From Paenibacillus sp. (GTDB lineage: Bacteria; Bacillota; Bacilli; Paenibacillales; NBRC-103111), in assembly GCA_031180825.1 (NCBI GenBank), contig JAPSLM010000014.1:1-64000 (forward strand): a DNA stretch of 64,000 bases. Reading direction: 5' to 3'. Below are positions 16,378-25,841 of the stretch, one piece after another (positions within the stretch are counted from its first letter, which is position 1; the number at the start of each line of letters is the position of its first letter). The translations under genes were made by a program, and so were the position numbers. Under the pieces are notes generated by a model that made no database searches, was not told where the DNA came from, and saw only the letters and a program-made list of their open reading frames with translations.

Positions 16378-18420
16378 TTATACGGGATAATGGCAAGCGG
16401 CCCAGCGGCCCGCTTCCACTTCGGTTAGCTCCGGCGGCTCCTCCCGGCATCTCGCCGTCGCGGCGGGGCAGCGCGGATGAAACCGGCAGCCCGGGGGCGG
16501 ATTCGCCGGAGACGGGATTTCCCCCGGAACGGCGCTCCATGTTCTTTTGCGGGAAGGGTCGGGGACAGGGACGGAGGCAAGCAGCGCCCTGGTATAATGA
16601 TGCGCCGGCCGGCGGAACAGCTCCTCGCTCGGAGCGATCTCAACCAGCTTGCCCAAATACATTACCCCGACCCGGTCGGAAATGTAGCGGACGATCTGAA
16701 GGCCGTGTCCGATAAACAAATACGTCAGCCCCAGGCGGCGCTGCAGCTCCTGCATCAAGTTGACGATCTGCGATTGGACGGACACGTCGAGCGCGGACAC
16801 CGCTTCGTCCGCCAAAATAAACTTCGGACGCAGCGCGATCGCCCGGGCGATGCCGATCCGCTGCCGCTGTCCGCCGGAAAATTCGTGCGGATACCGGTCG
16901 TACCACGCCGGATTCAGTCCTACGGCAGCCAGCAGCGGCTCCACCCGCTCCCGCTTCGCGCGTCCGCTCCAGCCTTCATGTACCGCCAGCGGTTCTCCGA
17001 TCAGATCGCCGACCTTCCAGCGCGGATTGAGCGAGCCGAACGGATCTTGAAAAATCATCTGCATGCTGCGCCGGACCTCCCGTAAATTACCGGCCGACAG
17101 CTTCGACAAATCGTGCCCATCGAACCGGACCTGCCCGCCGGTAGGACGGTCGAGCCGGAGCAGCAGCCGTCCCAGCGTCGACTTTCCGCTGCCCGATTCC
17201 CCGACGAGTCCGAACGTCTCCCCCTTGCGAATGGAGAAGGATACTTGATCGACGGCCTGAATGGGCGCTCCGGCACGACCGAAGCGGAGAAAGCCTTGCT
17301 TTACCGGAAAATGCTTGGTCAGCTCGTGAGCCTCGATCAGGTTCGTTGAGGGGAGCGTCGCAGTATCGTCCTCCTCCGGTTCAACAATCAGCGACACCCG
17401 GGCAGCGGCGGCTTCGGAGGCAAAGGCGGTCTCCCACCGCCCGGAGCGCGCCAAAGCCCCGGCGTGCCAGCAAGCTACCTGCCGGCCGTTAACGTCCGCC
17501 AGCGGCGGGCGCTCTTCCTCGCAGACCTCCGTGGCAAACGGACAGCGCGGATGAAAGCGGCAGCCGCCCGGCAGCTCGGACAGGTTCGGGATCGAGCCGT
17601 CGATCGAATACAGCTTCGCCCCCCGGTCGCTCTCCAGCGTCGCGACCGATTGCAGGAGCCCCTTCGTATAGGGATGCTGCGGCTCCCGGAACAGCTGCTC
17701 CGCGGCCGCCTGCTCCACGATCTCTCCGGCATACATGACGATGATGCGGTCCGCGATTTCCGCCGCCACCCCCATATCATGCGTAATGAGCAGAATCGAC
17801 ATATTGAACTCCGCTTTCAGCTCCTGCAGCAGCTGAAGAATTTGCGCTTGAATCGTCACGTCCAGCGCCGTTGTCGGCTCGTCGGCGATGAGCAGCTCCG
17901 GGCCGCAGGCCAGAGCCATCGCGATCATCGCGCGCTGCAGCATGCCGCCGGAAAGCTCCCCCGGATACTGCTTCATCCGGAGTTCCGGCTCCGGGATGCC
18001 GACCTTGCGCAGGAGCCCGATGCCGCGCTCCCAAGCTTCGGCCCGGGAAGCGATATCGTGAAGCACCATCGATTCGGCGATTTGACTGCCGACCGTAAAA
18101 ACCGGGTCGAACGCCGCCATCGGCTCCTGGAACACCATGGCGATTCGTTTGCCGCGCCAGCGCCGGATTTCCTCCTGCGGCAGCGCCGTCAAATCCACGC
18201 CGTCCATCCGGACATGGCCGCCCGTTATCACGCCGTTTTCGAAGTCGATCAAGCGCATCAAGGCTTTGGCCGTCACCGTTTTTCCGCTGCCGGACTCGCC
18301 GACCAGGCATACCGTTTCGCCGGCTCCGATGCGGAGCGACACGTCCCGGATCGCCGGAAGGCAGCCGGCGGGCGTGACGAAGTCGACCGTTAGATGCTCG
18401 ATCTCAAGCAATGCCTCCAC
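16378..18420 (-). CDS. fused dipeptide/oligopeptide ABC ATPase (DppD-DppF type)
   Basis: A 680-residue protein with two complete ABC domains. The first has Walker [10 protein letters not shown] near residue 38 and a variant signature LSGGM in place of LSGGQ. The second has GESGSGKST near 395 and [15 protein letters not shown]. Each domain ends with the oligopeptide-family CxxxxP-type insert ([28 protein letters not shown]). Normally DppD and DppF are separate, so this is a natural fusion. GTG start, AAGGAGG seven bases upstream. It energises the DppB/C permeases encoded just before it. Confidence 0.88.
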   Translation of the reverse strand: MEALLEIEHLTVDFVTPAGCLPAIRDVSLRIGAGETVCLVGESGSGKTVTAKALMRLIDFENGVITGGHVRMDGVDLTALPQEEIRRWRGKRIAMVFQEPMAAFDPVFTVGSQIAESMVLHDIASRAEAWERGIGLLRKVGIPEPELRMKQYPGELSGGMLQRAMIAMALACGPELLIADEPTTALDVTIQAQILQLLQELKAEFNMSILLITHDMGVAAEIADRIIVMYAGEIVEQAAAEQLFREPQHPYTKGLLQSVATLESDRGAKLYSIDGSIPNLSELPGGCRFHPRCPFATEVCEEERPPLADVNGRQVACWHAGALARSGRWETAFASEAAAARVSLIVEPEEDDTATLPSTNLIEAHELTKHFPVKQGFLRFGRAGAPIQAVDQVSFSIRKGETFGLVGESGSGKSTLGRLLLRLDRPTGGQVRFDGHDLSKLSAGNLREVRRSMQMIFQDPFGSLNPRWKVGDLIGEPLAVHEGWSGRAKRERVEPLLAAVGLNPAWYDRYPHEFSGGQRQRIGIARAIALRPKFILADEAVSALDVSVQSQIVNLMQELQRRLGLTYLFIGHGLQIVRYISDRVGVMYLGKLVEIAPSEELFRRPAHHYTRALLASVPVPDPSRKRTWSAVPGEIPSPANPPPGCRFHPRCPAATARCREEPPELTEVEAGRWAACHYPV

Positions 18421-18508
18421 TCGGGCACCTCCTTCTGACGTAGTAGATATCCGGCGCTAAAGCTCAGTGAATAGCATGCCGACGATTTCCGCTATCTCCG
18501 CTCTTCTA

Positions 18509-19402
18509 TCACGGGCTTCGCTTCGGGTCCAGCCGGTCGCGGAGCCGATCGCCGATCAGATTAATGGCCAGCACGAATAAGGTAATCGCCATCCCCGGGA
18601 ACGTCGCCATCCACCAAGCGACAGTCAAATAGCCGCGCCCCTGCGACAGCAGCGTGCCCCAGTCCGGGATTTCCCGCAGCACGCCCAACCCCAGAAAGCT
18701 GAGCGACGCGCCGATCAAGATCGAAGAACCGACGCCGATCGTCGCCATAACAAGCAGCGGAGACCACGAGCCCGGCAGCACATGCCGCAGAAGGATATGC
18801 GGATGGGATGCGCCGACCGAGCGGGAAGCCGTTACGTAAGGACGCGCCTTGATGCTGAGCACTTGGCCCCGCAGCACGCGGGCGTATCTCGGGACGGCCG
18901 ATACGCTTACGGCCAGCACCACATTGAACAGGCTCGGGCCGAGGGCGGCGGCAATGGCGAGCGCAAGCAGCAGGCTCGGAATCGCCATCAGTATATCGAT
19001 GAACCGCATGAGCACGGTATCGACCGCACCGCCGATATAGCCCGACAGCGCGCCGATCAGACTGCCGGCCAGACCGCCGAGCAGCACGGACGCGACGCCG
19101 ATGAGCAGCGAGCTTCGGGCCCCGTAGACGACGACGCTGAAGACGTCCCGCCCGAAATAATCGGTGCCGAACAGGTGGGCGGCTCCCGGCGGCTGCAAAA
19201 TCCGGTCCGCACGCATATCCGTCGGCGAATAAGAGGCGATCCACTGCGGGAAGACGGCGCATGCCGCAAGGAAGAGCACCACCAGCACCGCCCCGCAGAA
19301 GAACGGCCCGGATAGGGACGAGCGCTTCGGACGGCTCGGAGCGGATACGAGCGCTCGCCTGCGGGACCAAACCGGTCTGGCGGCCGTAACGACGCTTTTC
19401 AT
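18509..19402 (-). CDS. peptide ABC transporter permease, DppC-like
   Basis: A 297-residue permease, with an N-terminal transmembrane helix (GAVLVVLFLAACAVFP), a conserved extracellular segment (HLFGTDYFGRDVFSVVVYGA) and five further helices. The coupling loop RSVGASHPHILLRHVLPG is typical of OppC/DppC proteins. It pairs with the DppB-like permease 34 bases upstream and is followed by the fused ATPase after 88 bases. Within this cluster the likely cargo is a small peptide or conjugate carrying the substituted cysteine, for example cysteinyl-glycine S-conjugates; this is an inference from context. Confidence 0.85.
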   Translation of the reverse strand: MKSVVTAARPVWSRRRALVSAPSRPKRSSLSGPFFCGAVLVVLFLAACAVFPQWIASYSPTDMRADRILQPPGAAHLFGTDYFGRDVFSVVVYGARSSLLIGVASVLLGGLAGSLIGALSGYIGGAVDTVLMRFIDILMAIPSLLLALAIAAALGPSLFNVVLAVSVSAVPRYARVLRGQVLSIKARPYVTASRSVGASHPHILLRHVLPGSWSPLLVMATIGVGSSILIGASLSFLGLGVLREIPDWGTLLSQGRGYLTVAWWMATFPGMAITLFVLAINLIGDRLRDRLDPKRSP

Positions 19403-19436
19403 GATTTATCCCTCATTTCCTGCCTGATTACTTGGT

Positions 19437-20363
19437 TTAAACTGAGCGTCTTACCCTCGGATCGACAATCGAGTACGAAATATCCACCAGCAGGTTCACG
19501 ACGACATACGCGATCGCGGTGAAAAAGACGACGCCCTGCACAACCGGCAAATCTTTGGCCGTAATGGCGTCCGCCAGCAGGCGCCCGATGCCCTGCCGGG
19601 AAAAGACGGTTTCGATCACGACGGCCCCCGCCATCAGCTCGCCGATCTGAATCCCGACCATCGTGATCGCCGGAATGAGCGCATTGCGCAGCGCGTGCCG
19701 GTACATGACGATTCGTTCCGGCAGGCCCTTGGAGCGCAGCGTGCCGATAAACGGCTCGCCCAGCACCTCAAGCATGCTGTTGCGCACCATGCGCACGATG
19801 AAGCCGGCGCCGACAAGCCCGAGCGTCAAAGCGGGAAGAATCAGCGTCCGAACGCCCTCCGAGCCCATAGCGGGCAGCCACTGAAGCTGCACCGAGAAGA
19901 TCAGGATGAGCAAAATGCCCGACCAGAACGTCGGCATCGAGATGCCGGACAGGCTGACGATCCGGGCGATCAGGTCGACCGCGCGCCCCTTATGGATCGC
20001 CGAGAGCACGCCGAGCACGACGCCGAGCGCAACGGCGACGATCGAGCTGACCAAGGTTAAGAGGACGGTGGCGGGGAACTGCTCCCAGATTTTCGGCAGC
20101 ACCGGATCGTCGCTGACAAGCGAACGCCCGAAATCTCCGCGAACCATATCCCACAGGTACGTGCCCAGTCGGACCCCTGCCGGCTGGTCGAGCCCGAGCT
20201 GGTGGCGCAGGTTCTGCACCGTTTCTTGACTGGCCGGCGACCCGGCCAGCATGGTCAAAACCGGATCGCCCGGCAGCAGGTACAGGATGAAAAAGACAAG
20301 GATCAAGGCTCCGAGGATGACCAAAACGGACGATAAAAGACGCTGAACGATTACCCCAGCCAT
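19437..20363 (-). CDS. peptide ABC transporter permease, DppB-like
   Basis: A 308-residue OppB/DppB-family permease with six helices. Landmarks are the N-terminal LLSSVLVILGALILVFF, the DVxVP-like YLLPGDPVLTMLAG, and the coupling loop TLRSKGLPERIVMYRHALRN. The ATG at 20361-20363 is preferred to the track GTG because GGAAGGAG is then eight bases away. It is the first permease after the binding lipoprotein (20 bases apart). Confidence 0.85.
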   Translation of the reverse strand: MAGVIVQRLLSSVLVILGALILVFFILYLLPGDPVLTMLAGSPASQETVQNLRHQLGLDQPAGVRLGTYLWDMVRGDFGRSLVSDDPVLPKIWEQFPATVLLTLVSSIVAVALGVVLGVLSAIHKGRAVDLIARIVSLSGISMPTFWSGILLILIFSVQLQWLPAMGSEGVRTLILPALTLGLVGAGFIVRMVRNSMLEVLGEPFIGTLRSKGLPERIVMYRHALRNALIPAITMVGIQIGELMAGAVVIETVFSRQGIGRLLADAITAKDLPVVQGVVFFTAIAYVVVNLLVDISYSIVDPRVRRSV

Positions 20364-20383
20364 AGCCACGGCTCCTTCCGTCG

Positions 20384-22033
20384 TTATTTTTTCACCGTCA
20401 CGTCATAGAAGAGCGGGTAACCGAGCGAATCGAATTTCAGGCCGCGAACCGATTTGGCGGCAGCCACCGTATACGGGAACACGTATACCGGGAAACCGTA
20501 GGCGTTGTCCACGACATAGCTCTGCACCTTCTTATATATTTCGGCGCGCTTTGCCCGGTCCTGCTCCCGCAGCCCTTCTTCCAGCCATTGATCCAGCTGC
20601 GGATCGGAATGCCGGGTATGGTTATGGCCCCATTTTTCCGGCGTCGGAATCGCGTTCGTGTGGAAGAAGCTGCGCAAAATGTCCGGGTCGCCCGATACAT
20701 TGCTGACGCCGACCAAATCGTTCGTCCCCTTGACCATGATCGCATGGGTCGTATCCGGAAGCAGCTCGATGTTGACGGCGATGCCGACCTGCTTCAGCTG
20801 CTGCTGGATCATGGCGGCGATGTCGTTGCGCTTTTCCCGGTTGGGCGAACCGTCGATGTAGCGCAGCGTCAGCGGCTTGCCGTCCTTCGCCCGGATGCCG
20901 TCGGCTCCGCGCACCCACCCCAGCTCGTCGAGCAAGGCATTTGCTTTGGCGATGTCGGGCTTCACGGCCTGTTCGAGCGAGGCGTTATAGCCCGGCATGG
21001 ACGGCGACAGCGGAGACCACGCTCGCGGATACGCGCCCAGATACAGCGTCTTGACGATCGCCTCGAAGTCGATGGCGAGCTGCACAGCTTTGCGCGCCTT
21101 CAGCTCGTTCCATGGAGGATGCTGCTGATTCAGCATGAGCGTATACGGAATGCCCGTCGATTCGGCCTGCAGCAGATTGACGTTCGGGTCGCCTTTGAGC
21201 GAGACGAGATTTTGCGGCGGCACGGTCTCGACGGCCAGCACCTGCCCGCTCTGCACGCTGCCGATGCGGGTCGCCTCCTCCGGAATGATTTTAAAGGTCA
21301 GCTTATCGATGCGCGCCGGACCGGAATTTTCGGCAATCGGCGGCCCCCACTTGTAGTCCGGGTTTTTCTCCAGCCGGATCGCCGCATTCTCCGTCCAGCC
21401 GGCGAATGTGAACGGGCCGGTGCCGACCGGATGCTTGCCCAGCTGGTCCTTGTGCTTCTCCGCCGCAGCCGGCGACACGATGCCGAGAAACGCTTGGCTC
21501 AAGCTGCTGAGAAAGGCGCTGTAGGGCGATTTCAAGCTGACTTTGACCGTGTGGTCGTCTATCACTTCCGACGATGCATAGGGCCCGATCAGCGTCACCG
21601 CAAACCGGGACTTGGTCGCCGGGTTGACGATGCGGTCAAAATTGAACTTGACGGCTGCAGCGTTAAACGGCGTGCCGTCGTGGAACTTGACGTCCTTGCG
21701 CAGCTTGAAAGTATAGCTTTTGCCGTCCGGGGAGACCGTCCATTCCGTCGCAAGCCACGGCTTGATCGTCTGGTCGGGCATTTGCACGACCAAGCTGTCG
21801 TACAGCGCCCGCATGACCCGGTAATCGACCGCTCCGGGGACGACGTTCGGGTCAAGCCCCGACGGCGACGTGGCGAGGCCGAAAGTCAATTCGCCGCCCG
21901 GCGCGCCCGGCTGCGTTTCTCCCGCCTGCCCTCCCGACGAAGGCTTGACGCCCGCTTCGCCTCCGCAGCCTGCCGCAAGAAGCAGCAAAGCTGCGGCGAG
22001 CATCCATGACCGTAGTAACCGTAACCGTTTCAC
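20384..22033 (-). CDS. peptide-binding lipoprotein (SBP family 5)
   Basis: About 549 residues. The lipoprotein signal MKRLRLLRSWMLAAALLLLA ends at AAGC. The mature part is a family-5 (DppA/OppA/NikA) binding protein with the hallmark YTFKLRKDVKFHDGTPFNA. The track start is a TTG; GTG at 22031-22033 is better placed behind GGAGAGG. This is the receptor of the DppBC-DF-type importer. It directly follows the YtnJ-like monooxygenase, so the importer is probably co-regulated with catabolism. Confidence 0.87.
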   Translation of the reverse strand: MKRLRLLRSWMLAAALLLLAAGCGGEAGVKPSSGGQAGETQPGAPGGELTFGLATSPSGLDPNVVPGAVDYRVMRALYDSLVVQMPDQTIKPWLATEWTVSPDGKSYTFKLRKDVKFHDGTPFNAAAVKFNFDRIVNPATKSRFAVTLIGPYASSEVIDDHTVKVSLKSPYSAFLSSLSQAFLGIVSPAAAEKHKDQLGKHPVGTGPFTFAGWTENAAIRLEKNPDYKWGPPIAENSGPARIDKLTFKIIPEEATRIGSVQSGQVLAVETVPPQNLVSLKGDPNVNLLQAESTGIPYTLMLNQQHPPWNELKARKAVQLAIDFEAIVKTLYLGAYPRAWSPLSPSMPGYNASLEQAVKPDIAKANALLDELGWVRGADGIRAKDGKPLTLRYIDGSPNREKRNDIAAMIQQQLKQVGIAVNIELLPDTTHAIMVKGTNDLVGVSNVSGDPDILRSFFHTNAIPTPEKWGHNHTRHSDPQLDQWLEEGLREQDRAKRAEIYKKVQSYVVDNAYGFPVYVFPYTVAAAKSVRGLKFDSLGYPLFYDVTVKK

Positions 22034-22085
22034 TGGGACCCTCTCCAATCGTGAGCGTAAAATCGCAAGCCATGATCGAGTCCGA

Positions 22086-23435
22086 TCAGGAGCTTTTCAC
22101 AAAATCTTGCTGCTTTCGTCTGGCGAGCGTATAGCGGTTTTCCGGCTTGGCGAGGCCCAAATTCCCGCGCAGCGTGTCGGCCTCGTACTCCTTCCGGTAG
22201 ATTCCCCGCTCCTGCAAAATCGGAACGACCAGCTCGACGAAATCGTCGAGTCCTCCCGGCACGCTCGAATGAATAATAAATCCGTCGGCCGCCTTCTCCT
22301 CGAACCACTGCTGAACGAGGTCGGCCACCTTCTCCGGCGTCCCGATAAACCGGCCTTTCGGCGTCGCCGTCTGCAGAGCTACCTGCCGCAGCGTCAATCG
22401 CTGCTCCTTTGCCGTCTGCTTGATTTTGTCCGTCGTGCTGCGGAAGCTGTTGCTGCCGATCTCGCCCAAATCCGGGAAAGGTTCGTCCAGCGGGAACTGC
22501 GAGAAGTCGAAATGGTCAAAAAAGCGGCCCAGGTAGTTCAGGGCGTTCTCAATCGTCATGAGATTTGCGATCTCTTCGTATTTGCGCTCGGCCTCCTCCT
22601 CCGTCCGCCCGACGATCGGCCCGATGCCCGGGAAAATGAGAATATCGTCGGATGTCCGGCCGTATGCGGCGGCCCGCGCCTTCACGTCCCGGTAAAAGCG
22701 CTTGGCGTCCTCGATCGACTCGTGCCCGGCGAACACCGCGTCGGCCGTCTTGGCGGCCAAGGTGCGGCCGCTGTCCGACGACCCGGCCTGGAACACGATC
22801 GGGTGCCCCTGCTTGGAGCGGGCAAGGTTAAGCGGACCCTGCACGGAGAAAAACGGCCCCTTGTGATCCAGCCGGTGCATTTTATCCGGATCGAAAAATA
22901 CGCCCGAGGCTTTATCCCGCACAAACGCGTCGTCCTCCCAGGAGTCCCACAGCCCGCGGGTCACCTCCAAAAATTCCTCGGCGATCTTGTAGCGCAGGTC
23001 GTGCGACGGATGCTCCTTCTTGCCGTAGTTGAGGGCGGAGCCTTCCAGCGGTGAGGTGACCACATTCCATCCGGCCCGGCCTCCGCTGATGTGATCAAGG
23101 GAAGCGAACTGTCTGGCGACCGTGAACGGTTCGCTGTAGGAGGTCGACAAGGTGCCGACGAGACCGATCTTCGACGTGACCGCGCCGAGCGCGGATAAAA
23201 TGGTGACCGGCTCGAACCGGTTCAGAAAGTGCGGAATCGACTTTTCGTTAATGTACAAGCCGTCGGCGATAAATACCAAATCGAATTTGCCCTCTTCGGC
23301 CTTGCGGGCCTGCTTCGTATAGAACTCGAAGCTGACGCTGGCGTCCGCCTGGATATCCGGGTGTCTCCAAGCCGCCATATTCCCTCCGACGCCGTGGATA
23401 ATCGCGCCCAATTTCAGCTTTCTTGCGTTAGCCAT
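22086..23435 (-). CDS. FMN-dependent monooxygenase, NtaA/DmoA family (CmoJ/YtnJ-like)
   Basis: A 449-residue bacterial-luciferase-fold, group C flavin monooxygenase. Motifs typical of NtaA/SoxA/DszA are [37 protein letters not shown] and [15 protein letters not shown]. These enzymes use FMNH2 from a partner reductase to oxidise C-S or C-N bonds. In B. subtilis, YtnJ (CmoJ) acts in breakdown of S-substituted N-acetylcysteines. No dedicated flavin reductase is seen here, so FMNH2 would be supplied from elsewhere. It is 25 bases after the YtmO-like gene. Confidence 0.85.
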   Translation of the reverse strand: MANARKLKLGAIIHGVGGNMAAWRHPDIQADASVSFEFYTKQARKAEEGKFDLVFIADGLYINEKSIPHFLNRFEPVTILSALGAVTSKIGLVGTLSTSYSEPFTVARQFASLDHISGGRAGWNVVTSPLEGSALNYGKKEHPSHDLRYKIAEEFLEVTRGLWDSWEDDAFVRDKASGVFFDPDKMHRLDHKGPFFSVQGPLNLARSKQGHPIVFQAGSSDSGRTLAAKTADAVFAGHESIEDAKRFYRDVKARAAAYGRTSDDILIFPGIGPIVGRTEEEAERKYEEIANLMTIENALNYLGRFFDHFDFSQFPLDEPFPDLGEIGSNSFRSTTDKIKQTAKEQRLTLRQVALQTATPKGRFIGTPEKVADLVQQWFEEKAADGFIIHSSVPGGLDDFVELVVPILQERGIYRKEYEADTLRGNLGLAKPENRYTLARRKQQDFVKSS

Positions 23436-23460
23436 ACCGATTCCTCCCCCGTTTTCCCGT

Positions 23461-24474
23461 TTATACGACCGTCTCGGCGAATGCTTCCTTAAGCTCCGAC
23501 AGCGCCCAAAGCCTCTGCCCGAATTCCTTCAAGGCAACAATCAGAATCAGTTCGTCCACGCCGTACTTGCGCTGGATGTCCAGCAGCTTCGCGCGAACGG
23601 TTTCCTTGGAGCCGTGCACGACATCCGCATCCTTGACTTCGATCGTATATTTCTCCTCGCTTTGCCGTCCGAATTCTTCCGCATGCTCTACGGTTTTGAC
23701 GGTGATCGTCCTTCCGCTTTCCAGATGAATCTTCACGAGCTTGGCGTCGGCGGCAAGCCGTTGTGCTTCTTCGTCCGTATCCGCCACAATGACCGACAGT
23801 GCAAGAATGGCCTCCGGCCGGAGGGATCTCCGGGGCACGAACCGGTTCCGGTACGTGTCCAGCGACTGCCGGACAATCGCTTCGTCGCCGTTTATAAACT
23901 GCGCGAACACGTAGGGGATGCCCCGGCTCGCCGCAAGCTCCGCACTGGCCGGCGTTGTTCCGAGCAGGTACAGGTCTGCGGGCTCCGCCGGCACTGGAAT
24001 CGCTTTGAGCCCATGCAGCGGGTGGTCGCCGGGAATCGTATCGGTCAAAAACTGCTCCAGCTCGATCAGCTTATCCGCCAGCGGTCTGCCTTGTCCGGCC
24101 GTCTCCTGCTGGAGCGCCTTCGTCGAGCGGGGAAGCCCTCCCGGCGCCCGGCCGATGCCGAGGTCTACCCTTCCCGGAGCAAGCGAGGCGAGCACGTTGA
24201 AGTTTTCCGCCACCTTGTACGGACTGTAATGCTGCAGCATGACCCCGCCGGAGCCGATGCGAATGCGTTCGGTTTGCGCCAGCAAATGCGCGATCAGCAC
24301 CTCCGGCGAAGAGCCTGCGACGGCCGCCGAATCGTGATGCTCGGATACCCAGAACCGGCGGTAGCCGAGCTCCTCCGCTTTGCGCGCCAGAGCCACCGTA
24401 TGCCGGAACGCGTCGACCGCCGTTTTTCCTTCGTCAAACGGACTTTGATCCAAGATGCTTAGCTTCAGCCCCAT
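23461..24474 (-). CDS. LLM-class flavin oxidoreductase, MsnO8 type (CmoO/YtmO-like)
   Basis: A 337-residue luciferase-like oxidoreductase close in length to B. subtilis YtmO. Motifs are [54 protein letters not shown] and [13 protein letters not shown]. It is a second flavin monooxygenase beside the YtnJ-like one; the pair is characteristic of the ytmI-type operon. First gene after a good sigma-A promoter and LysR-type boxes. ATG start preceded by AGGAGG. Confidence 0.85.
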   Translation of the reverse strand: MGLKLSILDQSPFDEGKTAVDAFRHTVALARKAEELGYRRFWVSEHHDSAAVAGSSPEVLIAHLLAQTERIRIGSGGVMLQHYSPYKVAENFNVLASLAPGRVDLGIGRAPGGLPRSTKALQQETAGQGRPLADKLIELEQFLTDTIPGDHPLHGLKAIPVPAEPADLYLLGTTPASAELAASRGIPYVFAQFINGDEAIVRQSLDTYRNRFVPRRSLRPEAILALSVIVADTDEEAQRLAADAKLVKIHLESGRTITVKTVEHAEEFGRQSEEKYTIEVKDADVVHGSKETVRAKLLDIQRKYGVDELILIVALKEFGQRLWALSELKEAFAETVV

Positions 24475-24550
24475 CGTCCATCCCTCCTGTAATCGGCTAT
24501 TGAATTATGTAAAATCCAATAGGTTTTGTCGGTTTTATTTGGTTAAAAAA

Positions 24551-24579
24551 AGTCTATCATCGCCCCTGGGGTCCGTCAA
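24551..24579 (-). promoter_or_regulatory. sigma-A-type promoter of the S-cysteine cluster
   Basis: On the minus strand TTGACG, a 17-base spacer and TAGACT precede the YtmO-like gene by about 75 bases. Likely the main promoter of the 14-kb cluster. Confidence 0.65.
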
Positions 24580-24590
24580 CGGGGTTCGTA

Positions 24591-24627
24591 ATAGAGGATT
24601 TCTATCCTTAAATCGAACAATTCGATT
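24591..24627 (-). promoter_or_regulatory. candidate LysR-type operator pair
   Basis: ATAG-N7-CTAT lies at 24591-24605, about 50-60 bases upstream of the inferred transcription start, where LysR-type activators bind. A perfect palindrome AATCGAA-CAA-TTCGATT is at 24611-24627, touching the end of the LysR gene. Binding by that regulator is inferred. Confidence 0.5.
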
Positions 24628-25517
24628 CAAGCATCCCGTTTCCAATCGATCTCCCGGCCGAGCTCCAGCACCATTTTGCCGAAAGCCGATCCTTCCCCTT
24701 TGAGCGAAACGAGATTGGTACGCAGGGTGATGCCGGCAAGGGAAGGAATGTCGACCGGCCACAGCAGCCCTTCCTTCACTTCCTTGCGCACGCACAGCTC
24801 CGGCAGGAAGCTGATCCCCAGTTCTTTCAGCACCAGCTTCTTGGCCGTCTCCAGATTGTCGAGATGCAGCTCGATATTCGGCGGACGGTCGAGCGTGTCG
24901 AACAGCCGGTGAATTTTCATCCAATCGAGGGCCCCGCATTCGAAAAATACGATCGGCTCGTTTCCGATCTCCTCCAGCGCAATGCGCTCTTGGCTCGTAA
25001 ACGGATGCTCCCGGTACACAAATAGGCGGATCGGGTCCTCGTAGAACCGGACGGAGTCCACATGCGGGTGCGTAATGTTGCGCACAAGCCCGACGTCCAC
25101 TTCCTTGTTCAGCAGCTTTTCCAAGATCGACTCGCTTGAAGCCGTAACTAATTTCAGTTGGAGATCGGGGTATTTTTGCTTCAAAAGAGGCACCAGCTCC
25201 GGGATCATATAATTGGCTGCGGAGACGGTGCAGCCGATCCGAAGCTCGTGGGGCGCGGCGTTCATCTGCTGCAGCTGCTGCTTGCCTTTCTTGTACGTCT
25301 GCAGCACTTGCTGGGCGTAAGGCAAAAACCGCTTGCCCTTGTCCGTCAGCGAAAAATGCCGGCCTTCCCGATCGAAAAGCTTGACGTCCAATTCGCGCTC
25401 CAGCGACTGGATGCGGGCGGTAATGGACGGTTGGGACAAGAACAACGCGTCGGCCGCTTTGTTAAAGCTGTTAAAATGAATGACATAGACGAACGCCTCG
25501 AGATTCTCAATATTCAC
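24627..25517 (-). CDS. LysR-family regulator of the S-cysteine cluster (YtlI-like)
   Basis: A 296-residue LysR protein. The winged helix-turn-helix spans residues 1-60 (FNKAADALFLSQPSITARIQ) and a periplasmic-binding-type effector domain covers about 90-290. GTG start with GGAGGAGG upstream. In B. subtilis the LysR activator YtlI controls the equivalent operon and lies beside it, so this protein is the obvious regulator. It lies upstream in the same direction rather than divergent. The stop overlaps the palindrome upstream of the promoter. Confidence 0.85.
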   Translation of the reverse strand: MNIENLEAFVYVIHFNSFNKAADALFLSQPSITARIQSLERELDVKLFDREGRHFSLTDKGKRFLPYAQQVLQTYKKGKQQLQQMNAAPHELRIGCTVSAANYMIPELVPLLKQKYPDLQLKLVTASSESILEKLLNKEVDVGLVRNITHPHVDSVRFYEDPIRLFVYREHPFTSQERIALEEIGNEPIVFFECGALDWMKIHRLFDTLDRPPNIELHLDNLETAKKLVLKELGISFLPELCVRKEVKEGLLWPVDIPSLAGITLRTNLVSLKGEGSAFGKMVLELGREIDWKRDA

Positions 25518-25841
25518 GAGCGCTCCTCCTCCTTCCAGCTCTTGGCGAACTTGTTAAAAAACAATATATCATAAGTATTCCTTTCGGAATAGTGTAATTT
25601 ATATTCGAACGAAAACTCCTTGGCGGCACGCAACTTCCGCGACTTTGTCGTCCGGTATTTTTGCCGAGCGGTAGAAGCGAAGCCTTAAGGAGAAATCAAT
25701 ATCCGTAAAACTTAGTTCAGTTTCCGAGATATCGGCAAACGGGCAAATCCGTTAAGCTTATAAGAAAGGCGGCCGGCCGAGGCGGGTTTGGACCAAGCTT
25801 CACTGCCTGTAAAGCTATTCATTTCGAAAGGATGTGTTCTG
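25518..25841. other. intergenic region between LysR and beta-helix genes
   Basis: No ORF. It holds an ATTCCTTTCGGAAT palindrome (25577-25590) 60 bases upstream of the LysR start, a possible autoregulatory site. Beyond it only the leader of the plus-strand secreted-protein gene is visible, with no clear -35/-10 pair. Confidence 0.4.

Noticed and set aside
20588-22009. 473-aa plus-strand ORF
   Set aside because: Exact antisense shadow of the peptide-binding lipoprotein; Arg/Gln/His-rich composition typical of a GC-rich antisense frame.
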